Source: Gammaproteobacteria bacterium (lineage in GTDB: Bacteria > Pseudomonadota > Gammaproteobacteria > UBA6186 > Azoamicaceae). Taken from it: DNA of 64,000 nt. A program made the position numbers and the translations under genes. The notes below the pieces were generated by a model. It ran no database searches and had not been told where the DNA came from. It saw only the letters and a list, made by a program, of their open reading frames with translations. Of the stretch, positions 53,493-63,182 are shown one piece after another; the stretch's first letter is position 1, and each line of letters begins with the position of its first letter. The stretch is from the NCBI GenBank assembly GCA_030431675.1, contig JAUIIV010000001.1, positions 248,001 through 312,000 on the forward strand. The letters are read 5' to 3'.

Positions 53493-55784
53493 CTACTCAT
53501 CTGCATCTGGAACTTGCTCTGTATAACCACACGTCTTTAATGGGCATACCTTCTCATTCCCACGCCGCTTAGTAGTTTTAAGCATTAATATTGGTCCTTC
53601 ACATTGTGGACACTTTTCATCTAAAGGTGGGTATTTCAATGCATACTTACAATCAGGATATTGATTGCAAGGATAAAAGAAAGTTCCATAGCGCGTCTTG
53701 CGCTTCATTATGCTGCCTTTTTTACACTCTGGACACTTAACCCCAGTATCTTCAGGCTTCTGCAACGACTCAATAAATTTACAATCAGGATAGCTAGAGC
53801 AGCCTATGAATTTACCATACTTTCCAGCCTTAATTACTAATTCTGATTCGCATTTTGGACACTTGCGATCTTTTACAACGTCATCTGATACTTCTGGCTC
53901 ACCGTCAGTATGTAGATTACGCGTATATTTACAATCTGGGTATCCTGTACAGCCGATAAACCTACCTCTTTTACCTAACCAAATTGCTAAATCACTGTTA
54001 CACTCGGGACACTTTTCATCCAATACTTCACGAGTGATATCTTTACGCTCAACAGTATTATCAATTTGTTTTACTAAGGTAATAAATGGCGTCCAAAAAT
54101 CTTTCAGTAATGGAAGCCATTCTTTTTCACCTGCAGCTACGGAATCTAAAGAATCTTCTAAGGTGGCAGTAAAACTATAATCAACATAACGGTTAAAATA
54201 GCCAGTTAAAAAATTATTTACAATTCTGCCCACATCAGTTGGTCTAAATCGCTTATTATCTAATGTTGCGTACTCTCGCTGTTGCAACGTAGATATGATA
54301 GACGCATAAGTAGACGGGCGGCCAATGCCATATTCTTCTAATGCCTTCACTATTGAAGCTTCCGAGTAGCGCGGTGGTGGCTCAGTAAAATGCTGCTCCG
54401 TACGAATTTTCTGCAGATCTACTATATCACCTTTTTTTAGTGCTGGTAGCAATTTGCCTTCGTCATCATCTGCAGCGCCATCATCTGTACCTTCAATATA
54501 AACCTGCTTAAATCCTGGATTTGCAATAGTAGAGCCATTGGCACGCCACACGTTACCTGGCCCACACAAAAACTCTACCGCTAGCTGATCAATAGTCGCA
54601 TGAATCATTTGGCAAGCGATCGTTCTCTTCCAAATTAAATTATATAGCTTGTATTGATCAGTATTTAACTTATCTTTTATATCACCTGGCACTATAGTGA
54701 TATCTGTAGGTCTAATTGCCTCATGCGCCTCCTGCGCTGCTTTAGATTTTGTTTTGTATACTTTAACTTCTGCAGGTAAATTTTCTTTGCCATATTTCTT
54801 TGCAATAAATTCACGAATCTCTTTAAGTGCTTCATCCGCTAAATTAACTGAATCAGTACGCATGTAAGTAATCAAACCTACAGCTCCATCTCCAATATCA
54901 ATACCTTCATATAACTGCTGCGCAACTCGCATGGTACGCTGTGCCGTAAAACCTAGTTTGCGCACAGCTTCCTGTTGCAAAGTAGAAGTGGTAAATGGTG
55001 CTGCCGGATTACGTTTACGCTGTGTTTTGCTTACCTTATCTACTGTTAGCTTGCCTTGCGCATGGTTGCTTAAATCAGTTTCAATTTCTTTTGCTTGATC
55101 AGCATTAGTTACCGAAAACTGCTTGATCTTTTCATCCGCATATAACACTAATCTAGCAGCAAAATTCTTTTTCTCGGCTTGAAGGTCAGCTTCTATTGTC
55201 CAATACTCTTGAGGATTAAATGCCTCTATCTCTATTTCTCTCTCAACAATCATGCGTAACGCAGGGCTTTGTACACGACCCGCAGATAAACCTCTACGTA
55301 TTTTTTTCCACAACAGAGGAGATAGATTAAACCCAACTAAAAAATCTAAGGCACGCCTTGCTTGTTGAGCATGAACCAAGTCCATACTAAGTTCACGCGG
55401 ATTAGCTACTGCATTCTGCACCGCTGATTTCGTTATTTCATAGAACGCCACTCTGTAAACGCCCCTGCCTTCAAGAGCTCCTCGCTTCTTGAGCAACTCA
55501 TACAGGTGCCAACTGATAGCCTCTCCTTCTCTATCAGGATCCGTTGCCAGATAGATATTTTGGGCTTTAGATAAAGATGAGATAATGGCATCTACATGCT
55601 TAGCATTTTTCTCTATTATCTGATATTGCATAGCAAAATCGTCATCGGGATCAACTGCTCCCTCTTTGGGAACTAAATCACGCACATGCCCATATGATGC
55701 AAGAATTGCAAAATCCTTACCAAGATACTTATTTAAAGTTTTCGCCTTTGCCGGCGACTCTACAATTACTAAATTATTAGCCAA
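53493..55784 (-). CDS. topA: DNA topoisomerase I
   Basis: This 763-residue enzyme relaxes negative supercoils. It has the N-terminal TOPRIM domain (LVIVESPAKAKTLNKYLG; LATDPDREGEAISWHL) and RALDFLVGFNLSPLLWKKI. The active-site Tyr lies in GLITYMRTDSVNL near residue 305, followed by PPRYSEASIVKALEEYGIGRPSTYA. Four C-terminal zinc ribbons follow (CPEC, CPKC, CPEC, CPQC). The start is a TTG at 55784 behind AAAAGG, overlapping nothing and 6 nt after dprA. Confidence 0.96.
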   Translation of the reverse strand: MANNLVIVESPAKAKTLNKYLGKDFAILASYGHVRDLVPKEGAVDPDDDFAMQYQIIEKNAKHVDAIISSLSKAQNIYLATDPDREGEAISWHLYELLKKRGALEGRGVYRVAFYEITKSAVQNAVANPRELSMDLVHAQQARRALDFLVGFNLSPLLWKKIRRGLSAGRVQSPALRMIVEREIEIEAFNPQEYWTIEADLQAEKKNFAARLVLYADEKIKQFSVTNADQAKEIETDLSNHAQGKLTVDKVSKTQRKRNPAAPFTTSTLQQEAVRKLGFTAQRTMRVAQQLYEGIDIGDGAVGLITYMRTDSVNLADEALKEIREFIAKKYGKENLPAEVKVYKTKSKAAQEAHEAIRPTDITIVPGDIKDKLNTDQYKLYNLIWKRTIACQMIHATIDQLAVEFLCGPGNVWRANGSTIANPGFKQVYIEGTDDGAADDDEGKLLPALKKGDIVDLQKIRTEQHFTEPPPRYSEASIVKALEEYGIGRPSTYASIISTLQQREYATLDNKRFRPTDVGRIVNNFLTGYFNRYVDYSFTATLEDSLDSVAAGEKEWLPLLKDFWTPFITLVKQIDNTVERKDITREVLDEKCPECNSDLAIWLGKRGRFIGCTGYPDCKYTRNLHTDGEPEVSDDVVKDRKCPKCESELVIKAGKYGKFIGCSSYPDCKFIESLQKPEDTGVKCPECKKGSIMKRKTRYGTFFYPCNQYPDCKYALKYPPLDEKCPQCEGPILMLKTTKRRGNEKVCPLKTCGYTEQVPDADE

Positions 55785-55790
55785 AGCCTT

Positions 55791-56858
55791 TTAACCTTTT
55801 TTTTTCATGTACCCACCTGGTACTGATTTTATAAGTCCTTCCAATTCCAACTGTACCAAAGAAGCAGAAAGCTCATTACTCTTTAATTGCATCATAGTAA
55901 GCAATTTGTCACTATTAACCAGTTGTTCACCTATACAGTTTAACAACTTCTTCTGGACCCCATTAAGGCACTTACTTAACTTCTTATGTTGCCCTTGAAC
56001 GCAATTGTTATCACGAATATCACAATTGAACAAGTTTGCCAACTCTTCTAGCACATCTTCTACCGATTCTACTAATTTAGCTCCATGCTTAATAAGCATA
56101 TGGCAACCTCTAGTCTTAGGGTTATTTATAGCACCGGGTACAGCAAAAACCTCTCTATTCTGTTCTCTTGCATACGATGCTGTGCTCAAAGACCCACTAG
56201 GTAGACCAGCATCTATCACTAGCACCCCCAAGCTTAGCCCACTAATAATTCGATTACGCTGTATGAAACGTGCAGCTAAAGGTTGTGTACCAATTGAATA
56301 CTCTGATACAAAGCAACCATGTCGCAGTATTTCTCTAGCTAAGTCTTCATTCGAGGCCGGGTAAACTGTATGTAACCCATGTGCCGCTACTGCAATTGTC
56401 TTGCCTTTTTGCATCGCCCCTCTGTGTCCGGCGCTATCAACGCCTCGTGCCAAGCCACTAGTAATTATCAAGCCACTTTTAACAAATTGTTGTGCAAAGC
56501 TATACGCTATTTCTAACCCAAGCTTTGTAGCATTTCTACCTCCAACAATTGCCAGTTGCGGTTTATTCAGCAGTGTTGCATCACCTAAGACGTACAGGAC
56601 AGGCGGTGGGTTGTAGATCTGTTTTAACGTATTAGGGTATCTAGAATCACAATATGGGATAATGTATGCAGCTTTATTATTACATACCCACTCTAAATCT
56701 TTACTTACTTTTCTGTTATCTGGCCTAGCCATACTCGGCAATGACTTCAAATCAGGATCTTTTTCTAAGCAGCGCATAAACTTGATTGGACCAACCCCAG
56801 GAGTATGCAGTAAAGCCAACCAATTTTCGATATTTATTTTATGTTTTACGTTTGACAC
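55791..56858 (-). CDS. dprA: DNA processing protein DprA/Smf
   Basis: This 355-residue protein loads RecA on incoming single-stranded DNA during transformation. It has LALLHTPGVGPIKF near the start. The Rossmann-like core has LAIVGGRNATKLGLEIA near residue 105, TSGLARGVDSAGHRGA and NRIISGLSLGVLVIDA, then SGSLSTASYARE and VFAVPGAI. A C-terminal winged-helix-like region follows. The GTG start overlaps the preceding gene by 20 nt. Confidence 0.94.
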   Translation of the reverse strand: MSNVKHKINIENWLALLHTPGVGPIKFMRCLEKDPDLKSLPSMARPDNRKVSKDLEWVCNNKAAYIIPYCDSRYPNTLKQIYNPPPVLYVLGDATLLNKPQLAIVGGRNATKLGLEIAYSFAQQFVKSGLIITSGLARGVDSAGHRGAMQKGKTIAVAAHGLHTVYPASNEDLAREILRHGCFVSEYSIGTQPLAARFIQRNRIISGLSLGVLVIDAGLPSGSLSTASYAREQNREVFAVPGAINNPKTRGCHMLIKHGAKLVESVEDVLEELANLFNCDIRDNNCVQGQHKKLSKCLNGVQKKLLNCIGEQLVNSDKLLTMMQLKSNELSASLVQLELEGLIKSVPGGYMKKKG

Positions 56859-57768
56859 ACTTCAGCATACATCTTAGACAAAATCTTTTTTTACATTTTG
56901 GCGCAACTTTTGTTGTAGCTTCTGTAATTGTATTGTTAGGCGAGCCGTGCAGCTTATCTCCTATTATGACTGGTTTATCAGACTCAGTAATAATAGCTAG
57001 GCTTACCTTTTCAAAAGTCTTATAAATTAGCATCTGACCAAATGATTCTTCTGGCAACAAAACGTTCTTGTGAGTGTTAACATCCCTTACATAAGTTGGG
57101 GCTTCTAAAATCTGTAATAAATCACCAGATTGCGCCCCATCACGCTCACCCACACTAATAACAGCAACTGCAAAATGTCCTACACCTATAATATCATTAT
57201 CTACCTGCAATACTCGCCCAGATAATGGTCGCGCTGGATAGCGGACCTCTATCACAGAAGGCAAATCCAAACCAATACGCGGCGTGACTTTTATACCTGG
57301 GTCAATAGGAGTCAAGGCGTAAGTTATTCTAATTGTTTGCAAGTCTCCCCAGCGAATAACTTCTGCATTACCAATTGAATCAGCATAGAATCCTAAAACC
57401 TCTTTAGTATCTGGGTCAATAAATTTTTTGCCTGGGGCTAAAAGACTAAAAGCAGTTATTTTATCCGCTTGGTTTATACCTTGCACATAAGCTATGTCAC
57501 CTGTTGCACCCATAGTGGCGTGATTATCAAATGCAACAACATATGGCAACTTATCAAAATCTGCGGGCTTATCAAATATAGTGATGTTTTCAAAATAACT
57601 ACTAAGTGACTCCGTATCGACTGTGTTAATAGCCTTAGAGAAAGGCTCTGCGCGCATTCTAGGTCTTAATACAACTTCTGGCTGCTGTGCATATGCCTGT
57701 ATAGTGAAAAGGAGAGCAAATAATAAAATTAAACTTAAAAATCTATGCATAGCCCGGTCTTTAGACAT
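56839..57768 (-). CDS. Exported protein of the LysM family upstream of dprA, LysM domain absent
   Basis: This 309-residue protein has a clear signal peptide (cleavage after QAYA, about residue 28). The body has FDKPADFDKLPYVVAF, ATGDIAYVQGI and GDLLQILEAP, typical of the LysM-containing exported proteins encoded beside dprA and opposite def in many gammaproteobacteria. Those carry an N-terminal LysM domain; here the region after the signal goes straight to RPRMRAEPF with no LysM pattern. The C-terminus is an odd Cys/Lys/Arg-rich tail with CKKRFCLRCMLKCVKRKT. An alternative start is the ATG at 57750. Confidence 0.75.
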   Translation of the reverse strand: MSKDRAMHRFLSLILLFALLFTIQAYAQQPEVVLRPRMRAEPFSKAINTVDTESLSSYFENITIFDKPADFDKLPYVVAFDNHATMGATGDIAYVQGINQADKITAFSLLAPGKKFIDPDTKEVLGFYADSIGNAEVIRWGDLQTIRITYALTPIDPGIKVTPRIGLDLPSVIEVRYPARPLSGRVLQVDNDIIGVGHFAVAVISVGERDGAQSGDLLQILEAPTYVRDVNTHKNVLLPEESFGQMLIYKTFEKVSLAIITESDKPVIIGDKLHGSPNNTITEATTKVAPKCKKRFCLRCMLKCVKRKT

Positions 57769-57871
57769 AATTAAATATTACCTTTGATAACACAATACTT
57801 ATAATATAGAATATAGTGATTTTTGTGGGTGCTATCTTTGTAGCAAATTTATTTTTTAAGGTAAAAATTTT

Positions 57872-58375
57872 ATGGCTGTACTATCTATCCTGAAATTTCC
57901 AGACCAAAAACTAAAGCTAGAAGGGCAACTAATAGATGAGTTTAATTCTGATCTAGAAAAAATCTGTGCAAATTTATTAGAGACTATGTACGCAAACGAA
58001 GGTGTTGGTCTTGCGGCTACCCAGGTAGATATTCAGTTGAGCATCTTTGTGATGGACACATCACCTAAACAGAACTCTCCAATATGCTGTATAAACCCCA
58101 AAATTATTTCTTATAAGAACGAAGTCGTCTCTGAAGAGGGCTGTCTTTCATTTCCAGGGATACATGCCAAAGTAAAAAGATATGCAGAAGTAACATTAGA
58201 GTACCAAGATGTAAGCGGCGCCTTACAAAAAAAAGATGCTAAAGATCTGGATGCCTTTTGCATGCAACATGAGCTAGATCATTTAAAAGGGATTACATTT
58301 TTTGACCGTCTATCACCATTAAAGCAAAAAATGTTAAAAAAGAAATACTTAAAACAACGTGATAGTATTACATGA
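57872..58375 (+). CDS. def: Peptide deformylase
   Basis: This 167-residue metal enzyme removes the formyl group from nascent N-termini. All three motifs are canonical: GVGLAATQ near residue 45, EGCLSFPG near 90 and HELDHLKG near 132. An AGGT site precedes the ATG. It overlaps fmt by ATGA. Confidence 0.96.
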   Translation: MAVLSILKFPDQKLKLEGQLIDEFNSDLEKICANLLETMYANEGVGLAATQVDIQLSIFVMDTSPKQNSPICCINPKIISYKNEVVSEEGCLSFPGIHAKVKRYAEVTLEYQDVSGALQKKDAKDLDAFCMQHELDHLKGITFFDRLSPLKQKMLKKKYLKQRDSIT

Positions 58376-59304
58376 GAATTATCTTTGCTGGAACACCTGA
58401 CATATCTGCTGCAGTGCTGCAAACCTTAATCAATTGTAAATATAATATTGTAGCATGCTTAACCCAACCAGACAGACCTAAGGGCAGAGGACGCAAATTG
58501 ACAGCAAGCCCTGTTAAAGAACTTGCTATACAAAATGGCATACATTTATTGCAACCTAAAACCCTTAAAGAAAACTCAATTCAACAGCAACTAAAACTAT
58601 TACAACCAGATATAATGATTGTATTAGCTTATGGTCTTATTCTTCCTCAAGTTGTTCTAGATATACCAACTGATGGATGCATTAATATCCATGCCTCATT
58701 ACTACCAAGATGGCGTGGTGCAGCACCAATACAGCATGCAATATTAGCTGGAGACTTAGAAACAGGAATAACAATGATGCAAATGGACGCTGGGCTTGAT
58801 ACAGGAGATATTATTAAGCATTATCCGTGTAAAATTTCTACAAATGAGACATCTGCTTCACTATATAATAGTTTAACTAAAGTCGCACAAGCCGCAATTA
58901 TTGATACTTTAGAGCAACATAAGTTTACCGGCATAAAACAAGACGAATCTCAAGCAACGTATGCAGATAAAATTAACAAGAGCGACGCACACATTAATTG
59001 GAATTCCCCAACTCATATTATAGAGCGCAAAATAAGGGCTTATAATCCTTGGCCTATAGCATACACTCACTTAAATGAACAACAACTAAGAATATGGTCA
59101 GGAAAAAAAATAGACTATTCCCCCAATGGTACAGTCAAAATATCACCGGGAACCGTTGTGCAATGCGACAAAGAGGGCATCTATGTTGCCACTAGTGACG
59201 GTTTTTTAGAGATACTAGAGTTACAACTGCCGGGCAAAAGAAACATGTTGGCAAACAATTTTATCAATGCCCACAATATTTCAATTGGCACCATTCTTAC
59301 CTAG
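58372..59304 (+). CDS. fmt: Methionyl-tRNA formyltransferase
   Basis: This 310-residue enzyme formylates initiator Met-tRNA. It has IIFAGTPDISAAVL at the start, TQPDRPKGRGRKLTASPVK, the catalytic INIHASLLPRWRGAAPIQHAI near residue 108, MQMDAGLDTGDI and the C-terminal RAYNPWPIAYT domain. It normally precedes rsmB; here two hypothetical genes on the other strand follow. Confidence 0.96.
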   Translation: MRIIFAGTPDISAAVLQTLINCKYNIVACLTQPDRPKGRGRKLTASPVKELAIQNGIHLLQPKTLKENSIQQQLKLLQPDIMIVLAYGLILPQVVLDIPTDGCINIHASLLPRWRGAAPIQHAILAGDLETGITMMQMDAGLDTGDIIKHYPCKISTNETSASLYNSLTKVAQAAIIDTLEQHKFTGIKQDESQATYADKINKSDAHINWNSPTHIIERKIRAYNPWPIAYTHLNEQQLRIWSGKKIDYSPNGTVKISPGTVVQCDKEGIYVATSDGFLEILELQLPGKRNMLANNFINAHNISIGTILT

Positions 59305-59312
59305 CATTCACT

Positions 59313-60248
59313 CTACCAAATACTTAGCCCACACGCAGTGCTTCTGCTGCTATACTTGTTCGAATACTCTTTTTCTATCTTTATTTCACGCTCTGTTCTC
59401 GTCTTTCTTTTAGAGGGGGTGGCAAACGATGGCAAGTATTTTGTTCTTGCCGGTTTTTTTTCTAAGCAGTGGCTTGGATCTGGTGCAGACCTTAACAAGT
59501 CTAAAGTATCTTTAATCTTCTCTTTAAGAATATTTTCCAGATCGCCCTTAATATTCCCTAGATTAATAGATTTAATATGCATATATAAGTCCATTAAATA
59601 TGCAACCTGCAAACTCGCAATGTACACTTCATTCTCTGCATTCTCCACATGTAAGCCAAGTCTATAAAGAACCGCAATATAATCAAAAAAGTTTTGCACA
59701 GTTTTTTCAACAACTGCAACTTGCATTTGACTTACAAATTCACTCCAACTTAACGCGGCTTCCCCTTCTTTAGTATAATAATTAATTTCTGCTCTATTAC
59801 TCTCAATAAAAGATAATACATCTTCAACATTATCTTTGTTCCCTGCAAACTGCTGATCTACTACATCTTTGAGATGTAATAAACGTAAAGTTTTAAAGTC
59901 TAAGGTTTTACGTGAATTTAAATCTGGCCATAGGGGTATTAGGTGAGCTAACAATTGGTCGTCTGGGCTCATATCAGACAATAACATTATTCTTTGATAT
60001 AGATGTAAGCTCTGTAAAAAATTACTATGCTGCCTTGCCAAACTTGATGACTTATATTCCATTTCAGATAAATTGTCTATACACTTAGACTTTGCATTTC
60101 TCTGGTTGTGAGTCAAAGAGTTTGCGTGTGCAGTAAGAGCAGAAATTCTACCTGCGGCTCCTGCTATAAACTGATTTCGTGCATAGATGTAGGAATCATG
60201 ATTATATTCATATAAACCCTGCACATCTATACCCATATAACTTAACAT
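59313..60248 (-). CDS. Hypothetical helical protein A of a tandem pair (311 aa)
   Basis: I do not recognise this protein. It is soluble, helix-rich and without signal peptide. The central part includes FFDYIAVLYRLGLHVENAEN and YIASLQVAYLMDLYMHIKS; the tail (about 265-311) is basic with TPSKRKTRTEREIKIEKEY. An AAGGAG site lies 9 nt before the ATG. Its middle and C-terminal helices resemble those of the next gene upstream in pattern and spacing, so the two are probably diverged duplicates. Confidence 0.68.
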   Translation of the reverse strand: MLSYMGIDVQGLYEYNHDSYIYARNQFIAGAAGRISALTAHANSLTHNQRNAKSKCIDNLSEMEYKSSSLARQHSNFLQSLHLYQRIMLLSDMSPDDQLLAHLIPLWPDLNSRKTLDFKTLRLLHLKDVVDQQFAGNKDNVEDVLSFIESNRAEINYYTKEGEAALSWSEFVSQMQVAVVEKTVQNFFDYIAVLYRLGLHVENAENEVYIASLQVAYLMDLYMHIKSINLGNIKGDLENILKEKIKDTLDLLRSAPDPSHCLEKKPARTKYLPSFATPSKRKTRTEREIKIEKEYSNKYSSRSTACGLSIW

Positions 60249-60275
60249 ATATAGATTCTCCTTATTGTTTTATTA

Positions 60276-61151
60276 TTAATTAAGGAAGGCTGTATTTTGC
60301 AACTGTTTAACCTGAACAAGATTACCAGCAACAGTTTCATCAGCAAACTTAAATTGCTTGTGATAGAAGTATTGCATAAATGTTTTGGCTTTTCTTTCTT
60401 GTGTTCTTTCCTCTAAAATTTCAGGTAGCGCTTTCAAAACGCCTATAGCAACATCAAGAAGGTGTATAACCTGATTACACCAAGCAATCATATTTTTATT
60501 CTCACTTGCATTAAGTAGTAAATATTCATAGATTGAGATCAAATGCACTATTTGTACTGCACATGCATAAGGCTCATTAACTGAACAATTTGTTTTTTTG
60601 TATAATTTTGCTATTTTATCAAGCTCTTGATTTATTTTACTCATATTCATGTAATGCGCGGCCATATAGTGATTACGAAGTTGTACTTCCCAATTGCTAA
60701 TTAGTTTCTGTTCATGTTCAGTTTGTCTAACGGCATCAGTATATGTCTGTGCTTCCGTAGCATCTGTTTTTGATATTGCTTTATAAGAACGAATCATCTC
60801 TATATCTTCTTGTAAATAAAGTTTGGCTCGCCAGTCATCTGGGGCATGCTTATGCGCTAGTAGCATAAGCTGATCTAGACTTGGCTGAGTAGTATGATCG
60901 AAAAGAGATGCATGCCTAAGCACAACTTCATGTTCTTTTAAAGCATCGTAATTTTCTAGGTGTTTTATTACATTGAATCCTTTGTAGCTGTCTATCTCCT
61001 TTGCTGCTTGTTTGTATGCATCATCATTGCTGTGGCTTACTCTATCAAAATGCTGCATGATTTCTTCAGCAAATTTGGCCCTTACATGACGTAACTTGCC
61101 AAGATTAAGGGTGTTAATAGAGGAAACTTCGATGTCTGCGAACTTTTTCAT
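60276..61151 (-). CDS. Hypothetical helical protein B of a tandem pair (291 aa)
   Basis: I do not recognise this protein. It is helix-rich and charged, starting MKKFADIEVSSINTLNLGK. ELDKIAKLYKKTNCSVNEPY and CAVQIVHLISIYEYLLLNA align by eye with the corresponding segments of protein A, and both continue with an LLD...LK-ALPE or LLRSAPD stretch. I chose the ATG at 61151 because AGGAG lies 9 nt before it. The 27-nt gap to gene A suggests one operon. Candidate secreted effectors or a lineage-specific family. Confidence 0.68.
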   Translation of the reverse strand: MKKFADIEVSSINTLNLGKLRHVRAKFAEEIMQHFDRVSHSNDDAYKQAAKEIDSYKGFNVIKHLENYDALKEHEVVLRHASLFDHTTQPSLDQLMLLAHKHAPDDWRAKLYLQEDIEMIRSYKAISKTDATEAQTYTDAVRQTEHEQKLISNWEVQLRNHYMAAHYMNMSKINQELDKIAKLYKKTNCSVNEPYACAVQIVHLISIYEYLLLNASENKNMIAWCNQVIHLLDVAIGVLKALPEILEERTQERKAKTFMQYFYHKQFKFADETVAGNLVQVKQLQNTAFLN

Positions 61152-61232
61152 TGAGCATGCTCCTACATTTTTTAGCAACATGCTCTAAGACAGCCACACA
61201 CTCAAAAAGGTTCATTTTTTCAGAAATTTTAT

Positions 61233-62219
61233 CTAATCGCTTTTTACTGTTTGCCTATCCATGCTCAAACCATGTATACGCTCACATTGGTCAGCAGATG
61301 GCATATATGATATGTCTTGTAGTATTTTAATTACATCTATCCTGGGTAACTTTGCATGATCTCGTGTAGCTTGGGTAAATATAACCATATCACAGCCTGC
61401 TTCTAAAGCTTTAGTTATACCCTCTGACATATTGTCCCCATAACCTGAACCTTGCATAGAAATACAGTCACTTACAATAGTTCCTTGAAAACCAAGCTGT
61501 CCACGCAATATGTCCTGCAACCAAAATTTTGAAAAGCATGGCATATTCTTGTCAACATTAGGATAAAGCACATGCGCTGGCATAACGCCAGCTAATTCCT
61601 TAGCTAAAGCTTTATAAGGCAGAATATCATTTGACTCTAACTCCGCAATTGTCCGTTCATCAATCGCTTGTGCAAAATGTGAATCAACACTACACCCCCC
61701 ATGCCCTGGAAAATGCTTGCCAACTGCTGCCACCCCATGAGACCTTAAACCAGCAATAAACGCTCTTGCACATGCAATTACCACTTCTGGATCACGCCCG
61801 TAAGATCTTTCATTAATAACATTGCTGACACCAAAATCTAAATCCAGAACGGGTGCAAAAGTTAGATCAACGTCACAATCCGTTAACTCTGCAGCTATTA
61901 CCACTCCTGCGTCATGTATTTCTTTTAATGCATTTTCTTGATCCCGCTGATACATAGCTCCGAATTTTTCTGCGCTTATAGGACGGGTAAACTCGCTGTT
62001 AAAGCGCCAGACCCTACCACCCTCATGGTCTACTGCAAATAACAACTCCTTGCCAGCTATACCTCTTGCATTCTCTATAAGCGCTGATAGCTGTTGTTTA
62101 CTCGTAAAATTTTTAGTAAACAGTACAACGCCCCCCACTAAAGGATGTTGCAAAATAGCATGCTCTGACGCAGATACCGTCGTGCCTTCCAAATCTATCC
62201 AAAGCGGGCCGTAATTCAT
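61233..62219 (-). CDS. nagZ: Beta-N-acetylhexosaminidase NagZ
   Basis: This 328-residue glycoside hydrolase family 3 enzyme removes GlcNAc from anhydro-muropeptides in peptidoglycan recycling. It has PLWIDLEGT near the start, [36 protein letters not shown] with the flexible-loop His, and [10 protein letters not shown] with the nucleophile Asp. GGAG precedes the ATG at 62219. It agrees with a DAP-type cell wall as implied by dapE. Confidence 0.95.
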   Translation of the reverse strand: MNYGPLWIDLEGTTVSASEHAILQHPLVGGVVLFTKNFTSKQQLSALIENARGIAGKELLFAVDHEGGRVWRFNSEFTRPISAEKFGAMYQRDQENALKEIHDAGVVIAAELTDCDVDLTFAPVLDLDFGVSNVINERSYGRDPEVVIACARAFIAGLRSHGVAAVGKHFPGHGGCSVDSHFAQAIDERTIAELESNDILPYKALAKELAGVMPAHVLYPNVDKNMPCFSKFWLQDILRGQLGFQGTIVSDCISMQGSGYGDNMSEGITKALEAGCDMVIFTQATRDHAKLPRIDVIKILQDISYMPSADQCERIHGLSMDRQTVKSD

Positions 62220-62264
62220 TTAAATCTCCAAAAAAAAACCTATGTATCTTTGCGGCGAGTAGGT

Positions 62265-62270
62265 TATAAT
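62265..62270 (+). promoter_or_regulatory. -10 box of glyQS, close to the start codon
   Basis: A perfect TATAAT ends 9 nt before the glyQ ATG at 62280. Transcription would begin within 3-4 nt of the start codon, and no Shine-Dalgarno is present. The -35 region is poor. Confidence 0.45.
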
Positions 62271-62279
62271 TCACCGTCT

Positions 62280-63182
62280 ATGAGCAATGATACAACATTT
62301 CAAGGTTTAATAACCGCATTAGAACGATTTTGGCAACAACAGGGCTGCCTTATTCTCCAACCGTATGACATGGAAGTGGGGGCTGGAACCTTCCATCCCG
62401 ATACCTTTCTCAGGGCTATTGGACCCGAGCCATGGAGAGCAGCTCATGTCCAAGCATCTAGAAGGCCAACTGATGGCAGGTATGGCGAACACCCAAATAG
62501 AAATCAACATTTCTTTCAATATCAGGTTGTTTTGAAGCCTTCGCCGGAGAACTTTCAAGAACTATATTTAGAGTCATTGGTAGCAATAGGCATAGATCCT
62601 GCCAAACATGATATTCGTTTTGTAGAAGACAACTGGGAAGGTCCTACACTTGGAGCATGGGGCTTGGGCTGGGAAGTATGGCTTGATGGCATGGAAATTA
62701 CTCAGTTCACATACTTTCAGCAAGTAGGTGGTTTAGAGTGTAAGCCAACCATGGGCGAACTAGCATATGGAATCGAACGTATAGCTTTATACCTACAAGG
62801 TAAGCACCGCACTCAAGACTTAATATGGGCAATTGGCCCATATGGTGAAATTACTTACGGTGATGTATATCAGCAATCTGAAGTAGAGATGTCCAAATAT
62901 AACTTTGAAATTGCAGATACTGATATGCTATTTAAGCACTTCGATCAATGGGAATCAGAAAGTAATAAAATGATAGCTGCACAGTTGCCTCTTCCCGCTT
63001 ATGAAATGGTGCTTAAAGCTTCACATATTTTTAACTTACTAGATGCTAGACATGCAATTTCTGTAACAGAGCGTCAGCAATATATTCTACGGGTACGCAA
63101 CTTAGCAAAACAGGTTGCTGAGTTGTATTATGCAAGTCGGGAAGCTCTAGGTTTCCCTCTGTTAAGTAGGGTCCCCGCATGA
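62280..63182 (+). CDS. glyQ: Glycine-tRNA ligase alpha subunit
   Basis: This 300-residue catalytic subunit of the bacterial heterotetrameric glycyl-tRNA synthetase has [64 protein letters not shown] and [17 protein letters not shown] chose the ATG at 62280; homologues start here, and a start 30 nt upstream would cross the -10 box. It overlaps glyS by ATGA. Confidence 0.97.
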   Translation: MSNDTTFQGLITALERFWQQQGCLILQPYDMEVGAGTFHPDTFLRAIGPEPWRAAHVQASRRPTDGRYGEHPNRNQHFFQYQVVLKPSPENFQELYLESLVAIGIDPAKHDIRFVEDNWEGPTLGAWGLGWEVWLDGMEITQFTYFQQVGGLECKPTMGELAYGIERIALYLQGKHRTQDLIWAIGPYGEITYGDVYQQSEVEMSKYNFEIADTDMLFKHFDQWESESNKMIAAQLPLPAYEMVLKASHIFNLLDARHAISVTERQQYILRVRNLAKQVAELYYASREALGFPLLSRVPA

